From assembly GCA_910577495.1 (NCBI GenBank), contig CAJTML010000122.1:1-5696 (forward strand): 5,696 bases of DNA, in the 5' to 3' direction. Numbering within the stretch: position 1 is the stretch's first letter; each line of letters opens with the position of its first letter. The notes under the pieces are model-generated. The model was not told the origin of the DNA. It saw only the letters and a program-made list of their open reading frames with translations, and made no database searches. Source of the DNA: an uncultured Eggerthellaceae bacterium (GTDB lineage Bacteria > Actinomycetota > Coriobacteriia > Coriobacteriales > Eggerthellaceae). The translations under genes were made by a program, and so were the position numbers. Shown here piece by piece: positions 1 to 5,424 of the stretch.

Positions 1-479
1 TGCTTAATAGCACCCTTGCGCGGCTCAAAGTCAAAAAAGGCGGGGCCGGGCACCACCCACCTATCGTCAACTTCGCCAATAGCAGGCTCTTCTAAGCGCC
101 ACCCACCACTGCGCTGTTTCACCACACGCGGCACGCCACCAGGAGGCGTAAACAGGCGAACACACGAGGCCAAAGGCGCAATATAGTGATCTGCCAACCA
201 CTGCGCACACGCCGCACCCTCTGCATCGAAATAGGGCTTGGACAACACGCACTCAATTGGTTTAATCTTGGCAGGATCTAGGGTGTGATCAGGCAGTTCA
301 TCAAACACCTCCATCACAAAGCCCACCGCCCTACGATGCCCGAACCCCGCCAACACCGCACAACCTACTAAGGCGCCTACCCCCTCAGTCCCCGAAATAA
401 GTTCCTCGGGAACCGCATAGGTGTAGGCGCACTCAAGCGATTGGGTTGGAATATCTAAAATAACTGAGGCGAACTTCAT
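1..479 (-). CDS. priA: PriA, primosomal protein N' (replication restart), N-terminal part only
   Basis: The first 159 codons of a gene that continues beyond the left edge; the frame is open throughout. The translation starts MKFASVILDIPTQSLECAYTY and contains VGCAVLAGFGHRRAVGFVMEV (about residues 38-58) and a later DHYIAPLASCVRLFTPPGG segment (about 94-112). This pattern is typical of the PriA 3'-DNA-binding and winged-helix regions. PriA recognises stalled or collapsed forks in the cytoplasm and reloads the replicative helicase. The helicase/ATPase and zinc-binding parts lie outside the window, so it cannot be judged whether the ATPase motifs are intact; some actinobacterial PriA proteins lack them. 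The ATG at 477-479 is 20 nt after the metK stop on the same strand, with no terminator between and only a weak Shine-Dalgarno match, which suggests co-transcription and perhaps translational coupling. Family assignment is from recognised sequence; operon membership is inference. Confidence 0.88.
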   Translation of the reverse strand, partial: MKFASVILDIPTQSLECAYTYAVPEELISGTEGVGALVGCAVLAGFGHRRAVGFVMEVFDELPDHTLDPAKIKPIECVLSKPYFDAEGAACAQWLADHYIAPLASCVRLFTPPGGVPRVVKQRSGGWRLEEPAIGEVDDRWVVPGPAFFDFEPRKGAIK

Positions 480-499
480 GCCAGCTATTTCATGCCCGA

Positions 500-1765
500 T
501 TACGCAAGGCCGCAGGCAGCGCGAAGCTGATCAACCTTGTCGGTCTTTTCCCAGGTAAACTCAGGAAGCTCGCGACCAAAGTGACCATACGCTGCGGTCT
601 TTTGATAGATCGGACGGCGAAGGTCAAGCGCGTCAATAATGGCGCCAGGACGCAGGTCGAAGACCTCATTAACCGCACGCTCAATATCTGCCTCAGGTAC
701 CGTGTTAGTGCCGAACGTGTCAACCAAAACACTGACCGGACGAGCAACGCCAATAGCGTAGGCAATCTGCACTTCGCAGCGGCTGGCCAAACCAGCTGCA
801 ACTACGTTTTTCGCAACCCAACGAGCCGCATATGCCGCAGAGCGGTCAACCTTGGTACAGTCTTTGCCTGAGAATGCGCCGCCGCCATGGCGACCCATAC
901 CACCGTAGGTGTCCACGATAATCTTGCGACCAGTCAAGCCGGAGTCTCCCATAGGACCACCAATAACAAAACGACCGGTGGGATTTACATAAATGTCCTC
1001 ATCAGCGGGCACGTCCAAACCTTCAAGTGCCAGCGTTGGAGCAATGACGTTTTTGATGATTTCGTTGCGAAGTACCTCATGCTCAACATCATCGGCGTGC
1101 TGGCTTGAAACGACAATCTTCTCAACGCCAACCGGCTTACCATCAACATAGCGCACCGAAACTTGCGTTTTGCCGTCAGGACGCAGATAGGGCATTTCGC
1201 CATTTTTGCGCACCTCGGTCAAACGCTCCGCCAAACGATGAGCCAGATAGATGGGCATCGGCATGAGTGTTGAGGTCTCATCGCACGCGTAGCCAAACAT
1301 CATGCCCTGATCTCCGGCGCCCGTTTTCTCGTACGGGTCATCCGCGCCCTGGCCGCGCTGCGCCTCAAAGGACTCATCTACACCTTGGGCAATGTCGGGT
1401 GATTGATCATGAATGGTATTAATCACGCCACAGGTTTCACAGTCAAAACCAAATTTGGCGCGGTCATAACCAATTTCGCGAATGACGTTGCGAACAATGG
1501 ATGGCACATCAACATAGGCTTGCGTGCGAATTTCGCCTGTTACCATGACCATGCCCGTGGTTGCCACCGTCTCGCACGCGCAGCGCACCTGCGCAGGGTC
1601 GGCCGGATAGCCATTCGGGGCAATGTAGTTTTGCGAAGCCAGTTCAATTTCCTTCGCCAAAATGGCGTCTAAGATTGCATCCGAAATCTGATCGCAGATT
1701 TTGTCAGGATGCCCCTCGGTCACTGACTCCGAGGTGAACAGATAGCTTGATTGCGGGTTTGACAC
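500..1765 (-). CDS. metK: S-adenosylmethionine synthetase (methionine adenosyltransferase)
   Basis: Makes S-adenosylmethionine from methionine and ATP in the cytoplasm, releasing phosphate and pyrophosphate. The 421-residue product carries the family signatures: FTSESVTEGHPDK (10-22, with the catalytic-type His19 and Asp21), GAGDQGMMFGYA (149-160), GGPMGDSGLTGRKIIVDTYGG (269-289), GGGAFSGKD (294-302) and a C-terminal AAYGHFGRE. It is longer than the E. coli enzyme (384 aa), mainly from about 18 extra residues near 37-62 and a longer stretch before the GAGDQG loop. The chosen start is GTG at 1763-1765: AAGGAGG at 1771-1777 sits 5 nt upstream, and the protein then begins MSNPQSSYLFTSES, close to the usual family start. 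Upstream in-frame GTG 1796-1798 and ATG 1778-1780 fall inside the riboswitch and lack a Shine-Dalgarno. Likely first gene of a metK-priA operon, controlled by the SAM-sensing leader. Confidence 0.97.
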   Translation of the reverse strand: MSNPQSSYLFTSESVTEGHPDKICDQISDAILDAILAKEIELASQNYIAPNGYPADPAQVRCACETVATTGMVMVTGEIRTQAYVDVPSIVRNVIREIGYDRAKFGFDCETCGVINTIHDQSPDIAQGVDESFEAQRGQGADDPYEKTGAGDQGMMFGYACDETSTLMPMPIYLAHRLAERLTEVRKNGEMPYLRPDGKTQVSVRYVDGKPVGVEKIVVSSQHADDVEHEVLRNEIIKNVIAPTLALEGLDVPADEDIYVNPTGRFVIGGPMGDSGLTGRKIIVDTYGGMGRHGGGAFSGKDCTKVDRSAAYAARWVAKNVVAAGLASRCEVQIAYAIGVARPVSVLVDTFGTNTVPEADIERAVNEVFDLRPGAIIDALDLRRPIYQKTAAYGHFGRELPEFTWEKTDKVDQLRAACGLA

Positions 1766-1770
1766 GATTT

Positions 1771-1777
1771 CCTCCTT
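1771..1777 (-). promoter_or_regulatory. metK ribosome binding site
   Basis: AAGGAGG on the minus strand, 5 nt before the GTG start at 1765. It decides the metK start among three in-frame candidates, and its first two bases belong to the predicted P1 helix of the SAM riboswitch. Confidence 0.9.
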
Positions 1778-1866
1778 CATCGCTGTCGGCTGGACCACCT
1801 TGACGCCGCCGCGTCAGGTTGGTGCCGGGATCACAAAGCCAACTCTTTCCCCCGGCTCTTGATAAA
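1776..1866 (-). promoter_or_regulatory. SAM-I-family riboswitch-like leader of metK (compact, translational)
   Basis: Read on the minus strand, TTTATCAAGAG (1866-1856) matches the conserved SAM-I start. Helices found by eye: P1 1866-1861 with 1781-1776 (six pairs, one G-U); P2a 1856-1851 with 1829-1824 (six G-C/C-G pairs); a GGA/GUGA asymmetric loop like the SAM-I kink-turn; P2b 1848-1845 with 1838-1835; P3 1819-1811 with 1806-1797 (nine pairs, one bulged A at 1800, loop GGCG). The conserved joining segments appear as CCAACC (1822-1817) and AAGGTG (1801-1796). The P2 loop UUGG (1842-1839) can pair with CCAG (1793-1790), the expected pseudoknot. No P4 hairpin fits between 1796 and 1781, so it may be nearer the SAM-I/IV variant group. 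The 3' strand of P1 includes the first two bases of the metK Shine-Dalgarno AAGGAGG (1777-1771), and no terminator is seen, so SAM binding should block translation initiation. Not verified by a covariance search. Confidence 0.78.
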
Positions 1867-1977
1867 TGAATATCAATTTGTACCAGAAACTTACAAGTTC
1901 ATGATGGTAACAATCCCACCGACCGCGCGCAAGATGCAAGTACGCAGAACCTCGCAAATCTCGCAGACGGCGCGCGG
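1867..1977. other. Intergenic region between the protease gene and the metK leader
   Basis: No coding region is supported here. It holds the candidate metK promoter, the AACTT-GT-AAGTT inverted repeat (1888-1899), and the 8-bp GC arms CCGCGCGC (1977-1970, minus strand) and GCGCGCGG (1930-1923) separated by 39 nt. These arms directly follow the protease stop codon. They lack a U-tract and have a long loop, so they are not called a terminator; no clear terminator for the protease gene is seen. Confidence 0.6.
1877..1885 (-). promoter_or_regulatory. Candidate extended -10 promoter for metK-priA
   Basis: TGGTACAAA on the minus strand reads as an extended -10 (TG, one base, then TACAAA, 4 of 6 to consensus). 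It would start transcription near 1870, just ahead of the 5' strand of riboswitch P1, as a leader promoter should. No convincing -35 is seen at the usual distance. An AACTT-GT-AAGTT inverted repeat at 1888-1899 lies just upstream. An alternative pairing of TTGTAA (1896-1891) with GATATT (1874-1869) would start transcription inside P1 and is less attractive. Confidence 0.4.
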
Positions 1978-4900
1978 CTACACCCACCTGCCAGAGCTAT
2001 CCAGGTAATACCACGTACCGCCGGTTTTCACCCAACCAGTTTGCATGACGCCTGACGAATTCGAGTAATACCACCAGCCGCCGACCTTGTACCAGCCGGT
2101 TTTCATGGCGCCCGAGCCGGGGGTGAGGTAGTACCACGCCCAACCTACTTTCGCCCAACCAGTTGCCATAGCTCCACTGGAATTAAGGTAATACCAGGTG
2201 CTTCCCAGCTTAAGCCAGCCAGTCTTCATGGCGCCCGAGGAATTGAGGTAATACCACGTGCTTCCGAGCTTCAACCAACCGGTAGCCATGGCGCCATTTG
2301 GCTTGAGGTAGTACCACACTCCTCCAACCTTCGCCCAGCCGGTCACCATAGCACCTGATGAGTTGAGGTAATACCAGGTGCCGCCAACCTTCGCCCAGCC
2401 CGTTTGCATCACGCCAGTTTTCGGCGTCAGGTAGTACCACACGCCGCCAACCTTTTGCCAGCCGGTGGTCATCGCGCCTGAAGTGGCGAAGTAATACCAC
2501 TTGTTACTAATCTTTCGCCAGCCGGTGACCGCCTTGCCTGATACGTAGTATTTCTTGACCGAGCCCGTGGTTACCCAACCGTTTTTCACAGTCGGCTTAA
2601 CCGTTGTTGAGCCTGATGAAGGTGGTTTTGAAGGCGAAGTGGTGCCAGAACCTGACCCTGTTGAGCCACCCGGCTTGGTACCACCGGTGTTACCGCCCGT
2701 GGAACCGCCCGGCTTGGTGCCACCGGTGTTACCGCCCGTGGAGCCGCCTGGCTTCGTGCCGCCGGTGTTGCCACCGGTCGTGCCACTACCCTCCGGCGCC
2801 TGCAGCAGCGCATGCTGCTTCAGCGCAGCAGCGCCTTTGCCACTATCCACCACGCTTAACAGAAGCTGACCCGCTACTGGCACGCCCGAGATTGCCGAGC
2901 TGGAAGCAACTGGCGTATGGGCGTCTGACCCAACCTGCGTCCACGCCGCTGGCTTTGCTGGGTCAGCCGCATAGACGCGCGCCACCCCAAATGAACCAGC
3001 GCCCTCAATCAGCCCCAGATAGAGCCTGCCTTGGGCGGCCACCAACCCAGCACTCCACTGCCCCCGTGGCAGAGAGGTAAGCGTTGTCGAATCAACAAAT
3101 GCGCCATTTTTGAAACGCAACAGCTGCGGAGAGGTTGACTCATCAATAAACCGGTAGAGATACGTCGTATCCCCTAAGGTTGCCGCGCTTTGCTTGCGCG
3201 CCCATCCTGACTGCGTGCGGCGCAGCTTCCACGCGCCCGACACCAGTCCATACACTGACGTTGATCCAGTAGTCGCCGAAAAGTCAGCAAAGGAAATCCC
3301 GGGTTGACCGCCCAGATCAAACAGGTACATATCCGAAACCACGGAGTCGTTGCCAAAGGCAGGCTTTTGCAGCGCAAACGAATCTCCCACCTGCTGCAAG
3401 CTTGTACCACTGAACTTAAAGACACTAATTTTGCGCGAGGCACTCTCGTGCAGCGCAACATAGAGAGCGCCACCCACGCTAGCTGCCGACACATCAGTAA
3501 TCTCTGCTGCGCGCGTTGCAACCGTGGTCCAGGAAGACCCGGTGTACTTGCGCACAAGCACCTTGTCATAACCCGACGAAAGCGAGACAAAGTAGAGCGT
3601 CTGCCCCACAACCACCAGCTGTCCGCGTGCTTCTTTGCGGGCAATTTCGCCCACATTGGTAACCGCGCCTGCAGTTTGCGCTGACGTTGGCACCCCGACC
3701 CGATACAGATGATACGTATTCAAATTCTCTTCGGTCATAAGATAGGTCGTAGAGCCTGCAACCACAAGCTGGGAGCTTGTCAGATTCGCCCCGACCGTTG
3801 CGCTGGCACCCCCACCCAGTGTGGACTGCCAGTAGTCATCGTTGCTGTAGTCAGCATACGAAAGCCGAAACGTTGACGAAGCACTGCCTTCGCCCACCAC
3901 TTCAACTTTAATACCAGAGTTCGTGCCGTCAGAATATACGAGCGCCCCGTCAGTAATGGTTGCTGATAAATCCGTAGAGCCAACCGAGGACGCCACGCCA
4001 ACTGGCCGAGTAGCAGCATTACTGAGGTACGCGTAATAGGTATTACCCGCGGCATCCGTCAGTCCCGTTTCACCAGGCCTGAAGACGTAGATGTAATCTT
4101 GCAAAAAGCCATCGTCGCCGGTATTGCCCATCTCTTTGCGAAGCGGATTCACGCGATAGACAATCAAACCGCTCCCGCCAATAAAGCGGTCGGGATCCGA
4201 ATAGCCTTCGCTCTTCTTGCGGTACTCAATGACGAAATATTCGCTGTCATTGCGCGGGGATTTCACCATGACCGCCTGGTTGTAATCGGAGCCTACCGTA
4301 CCCAACGTGTAGGTACCCGCCCCTGAAATCTCTTCGATGCTTGTCCAGCCAATATCGGCGCGGGTTTGCGCCAGTGGCCAGGAACGCGAGGCACCCTTGG
4401 CCATGATATCCCACACACCCACAGGCTCACCTGCGCCCGAGGTACGATACAGATCCGGTGCGCCATAGGAGTGCAGATACTCGTGCGCCGCCACGCTTGC
4501 CGGGTCAGCCTCGCTCCCCGAGTTCATGCGCGCCGTGTCCACAATATTGTATGAACCCACATACTTGCCGCCAAACGAGAGGTTATACGACGACCCGTCG
4601 GCCTTATGCGCAGTGAACGTCGCTTCGCTTACCTGCGGAATAATCACGAGGTTATCCAGGTAATCTTTGCGAATGAGGCTTGCATTTGACGCGTCATAAT
4701 TTGGGTAGCGCTCGGCAAACTGAGTGGCAATTTCGCTCAACAACCGATGATCGTTGTTGACGTAGTCAGATGCCGCACCCGAAAGCGTTATATAGTCCAC
4801 CCCGCCATCTGCGCGAGTCTGAGGAAACGTGGAATACACATCGTGTTTGCCTTCTGAGATGGTGTTAAGATACGCACGAAAGCTTGCCCACGTGTCACCT

Positions 4901-5229
4901 GAGGTGGGCGAATTGTATTTTTCAATCAAGCGCTCCCACTGGGTGGTAGCCGTTGATCCCGCTGCCGAAAACGGCGCATTATAGCCAGTCTGGCCGTCCC
5001 CGGTGGTATCTCCTGCAAAGCGCACCACCAAGACCATATTGCCGTGCGTCACCCCAGCGGGCAGGGCAGTCTGGGCAGCGTGCGCGGCTTCTGCTGCATA
5101 TGCCAGCGCTGGAGCGGGAAGACTTGATGCAACCGCACAAATAAAAGCCAAGCACAGCGTGCACACCGCACGCCAATGCTTCTTGGCAAAATCATGCTTT
5201 GACGTTGCCTTTTCCATAGCTAAAACCAC
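1978..5229 (-). CDS. Secreted, cell-wall-bound M6-like zinc metalloprotease with CW-binding repeats
   Basis: A 1083-residue exported protein. Parts in order: signal peptide (1-43); M6-like (immune inhibitor A-type) peptidase region (about 64-460) with HEYLHSYGAPDLY (249-261), i.e. the HExxHxxGxxD zinc site with catalytic Glu250, followed by a WDIM motif (273-276) and GLIVYRV (354-360); a beta-rich region of about six or seven similar ~45-50-residue units (about 485-810), probably a beta-propeller; a Gly/Thr/Pro linker (811-880) with three GGNTGGTKPGGST repeats; and about ten CW-binding repeats (884-1083) of the type TGWxKxGGxWYYLxxSGAM. Expected role: proteolysis outside the cell by an enzyme held non-covalently on the envelope; the substrate is unknown. 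No LPXTG motif or C-terminal membrane anchor is present. The GTG at 5227-5229 is chosen because GGGGGAG (5241-5235) sits 5 nt upstream; the ATG at 5215-5217 is an alternative and would not alter the signal peptide. It is the only gene seen in its unit. Fold and export are well supported; substrate and ligand are not. Confidence 0.9.
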   Translation of the reverse strand: MVLAMEKATSKHDFAKKHWRAVCTLCLAFICAVASSLPAPALAYAAEAAHAAQTALPAGVTHGNMVLVVRFAGDTTGDGQTGYNAPFSAAGSTATTQWERLIEKYNSPTSGDTWASFRAYLNTISEGKHDVYSTFPQTRADGGVDYITLSGAASDYVNNDHRLLSEIATQFAERYPNYDASNASLIRKDYLDNLVIIPQVSEATFTAHKADGSSYNLSFGGKYVGSYNIVDTARMNSGSEADPASVAAHEYLHSYGAPDLYRTSGAGEPVGVWDIMAKGASRSWPLAQTRADIGWTSIEEISGAGTYTLGTVGSDYNQAVMVKSPRNDSEYFVIEYRKKSEGYSDPDRFIGGSGLIVYRVNPLRKEMGNTGDDGFLQDYIYVFRPGETGLTDAAGNTYYAYLSNAATRPVGVASSVGSTDLSATITDGALVYSDGTNSGIKVEVVGEGSASSTFRLSYADYSNDDYWQSTLGGGASATVGANLTSSQLVVAGSTTYLMTEENLNTYHLYRVGVPTSAQTAGAVTNVGEIARKEARGQLVVVGQTLYFVSLSSGYDKVLVRKYTGSSWTTVATRAAEITDVSAASVGGALYVALHESASRKISVFKFSGTSLQQVGDSFALQKPAFGNDSVVSDMYLFDLGGQPGISFADFSATTGSTSVYGLVSGAWKLRRTQSGWARKQSAATLGDTTYLYRFIDESTSPQLLRFKNGAFVDSTTLTSLPRGQWSAGLVAAQGRLYLGLIEGAGSFGVARVYAADPAKPAAWTQVGSDAHTPVASSSAISGVPVAGQLLLSVVDSGKGAAALKQHALLQAPEGSGTTGGNTGGTKPGGSTGGNTGGTKPGGSTGGNTGGTKPGGSTGSGSGTTSPSKPPSSGSTTVKPTVKNGWVTTGSVKKYYVSGKAVTGWRKISNKWYYFATSGAMTTGWQKVGGVWYYLTPKTGVMQTGWAKVGGTWYYLNSSGAMVTGWAKVGGVWYYLKPNGAMATGWLKLGSTWYYLNSSGAMKTGWLKLGSTWYYLNSSGAMATGWAKVGWAWYYLTPGSGAMKTGWYKVGGWWYYSNSSGVMQTGWVKTGGTWYYLDSSGRWV
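1981..2580 (-). repeat. Array of about ten 20-21-residue CW-binding repeats
   Basis: Residues 884-1083. TGW occurs at about 902, 922, 943, 963, 983, 1003, 1023, 1044 and 1065, each followed by a K-x-G-x-x-WYY core and a turn such as NSSGAM; a degenerate first unit (NGWVTTGSVKKYY) precedes them. These are choline/glucan-binding-type repeats (CW_binding family), which attach proteins to teichoic-acid choline in pneumococci or to glucans in oral streptococci. The ligand here cannot be told from sequence. Adjacent units share the run WLKLGSTWYYLNSSGAM exactly (from about 984 and 1004), suggesting a recent duplication. Confidence 0.92.
2659..2775 (-). repeat. Three 39-bp tandem repeats encoding the GGNTGGTKPGGST linker
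   Basis: Three near-identical in-frame 39-bp units encode residues 819-857, a flexible spacer between the propeller region and the CW-binding array. The units differ by only a few bases, so copy number could change by slippage or recombination without a frameshift, altering reach from the wall. Confidence 0.85.
2800..3777 (-). other. Probable beta-propeller region of the protease
   Basis: About residues 485-810. The same short pattern recurs: LVVAGSTTYLM (488), LVVVGQTLYFV (538), ASVGGALYVAL (583), ATLGDTTYLYR (683), LVAAQGRLYLG (729) and VPVAGQLLLSV (783), with a more diverged unit near 632. Each starts a unit of roughly 45-50 residues with alternating hydrophobic strands, as in Kelch-type or similar six- or seven-bladed propellers. 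It may position substrate or bind a partner. Assignment is from pattern only. Confidence 0.5.
3850..5040 (-). other. M6-like metallopeptidase domain
   Basis: About residues 64-460, from NMVLVVRF to the FRLSYAD segment. The zinc site lies at 4453-4485 (His249, Glu250, His253, then Gly256 and Asp259), and WDIM follows 14 residues after Asp259. An Asp/Gly loop near the N-terminus (GDTTGDGQTG, 73-82) could bind calcium. Spacing and context match immune-inhibitor-A-type M6 proteases better than thermolysin (M4), which has a distant Glu as its third ligand. Domain borders are approximate. Confidence 0.8.
5101..5229 (-). other. Sec-type signal peptide of the M6-like protease
   Basis: Residues 1-43. 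A basic segment (KKHWR, 16-20) is followed by a hydrophobic core, AVCTLCLAFICAVASSL (21-37), and an AxA-type site, PALA-YA, which places cleavage after Ala43. A lone cysteine in the core is not followed by a proper lipobox, so lipoprotein processing is unlikely. Confidence 0.85.
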
Positions 5230-5234
5230 CGTTT

Positions 5235-5241
5235 CTCCCCC
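5235..5241 (-). promoter_or_regulatory. Ribosome binding site of the M6-like protease gene
   Basis: GGGGGAG on the minus strand, 5 nt before the GTG at 5229 and 17 nt before the next ATG at 5217, so it favours the GTG start. Confidence 0.6.
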
Positions 5242-5268
5242 ACGTTCGTTTTAGGAATTGAAAGGGGC

Positions 5269-5277
5269 ATTGTAGCA
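5269..5277 (-). promoter_or_regulatory. Extended -10 promoter of the M6-like protease gene
   Basis: TGCTACAAT on the minus strand: an extended -10 with TACAAT (5 of 6 to consensus). Predicted start near 5262, giving a leader of about 33 nt. No strong -35 is seen at 17 nt, which is common with extended -10 promoters. Confidence 0.55.
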
Positions 5278-5381
5278 TTATTTCGCCTGCGCAAACCAGT
5301 ACCAACACACCCGAGCACCTCCCACGCTACACGGTCTCTCCATCAAACGCCACTGTGGACGCAACAGCTTTTGGGGTGCGC

Positions 5382-5387
5382 TATACT
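5382..5387 (+). promoter_or_regulatory. -10 element for the ABC-2 permease gene
   Basis: TATACT, 5 of 6 to the sigma-70 consensus. It predicts transcription starting near 5394. That gives either a 31-nt leader to the TTG at 5425 or an essentially leaderless message from the ATG at 5395. The -35 is poor: TGGACG at 5356-5361 is 20 nt away. Confidence 0.45.
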
Positions 5388-5411
5388 AGTACCAATGTCA
5401 ATCAGCCAATT

Positions 5412-5419
5412 AATGAGGT
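5412..5419 (+). promoter_or_regulatory. Ribosome binding site supporting a TTG start for the permease
   Basis: AATGAGGT, 7 of 8 to AAGGAGGT, ending 5 nt before TTG 5425. It is the only good Shine-Dalgarno near the three candidate starts. Confidence 0.5.
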
Positions 5420-5424
5420 TTGTT

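Larger units (their letters stand above)
5230..5424. other. Divergent intergenic region between the protease and transporter genes
   Basis: No gene or RNA is supported in this stretch. It holds the minus-strand extended -10 (5277-5269), the plus-strand -10 TATACT (5382-5387) and two copies of AGTACCAA (5298-5305 and 5388-5395), the second directly after the plus-strand -10. The two promoters are about 110 bp apart, close enough for a shared regulator, but no clear operator is seen. Confidence 0.6.

Noticed and set aside
581..1672. Plus-strand open frames opposite metK
   Set aside because: They are antisense shadows of a highly conserved gene, with no initiation signals or family resemblance.
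1766..1798. Longer metK starting at GTG 1798 (11 extra residues) or ATG 1780
   Set aside because: Both codons lie inside the predicted riboswitch, have no Shine-Dalgarno, and encode residues outside the conserved MetK start; GTG 1765 has AAGGAGG at 5 nt.
1923..1977. GC inverted repeat CCGCGCGC/GCGCGCGG after the protease stop codon as a terminator
   Set aside because: The loop is 39 nt and no U-run follows, so an intrinsic terminator is not supported.
1981..2580. Regular 60-bp repeats as a possible CRISPR array
   Set aside because: The repeats are contiguous, in frame and encode CW-binding units; there are no unique spacers between constant repeats.
2555..3080. Plus-strand open frames rich in Pro, Val and Cys opposite the linker
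   Set aside because: They mirror the repetitive linker codons of the protease gene on the other strand, have no ribosome site and no recognisable domain.
4984..5013. GDTTGDGQTG in the protease as a dockerin or EF-hand module
   Set aside because: Only one short Asp/Gly loop is present without the paired repeats of a dockerin; at most a calcium-binding loop of the protease domain.
5298..5395. Two copies of AGTACCAA in the divergent region as operator sites
   Set aside because: An 8-mer repeated twice in about 165 bp is not rare enough, and spacing and flanks give no further support.
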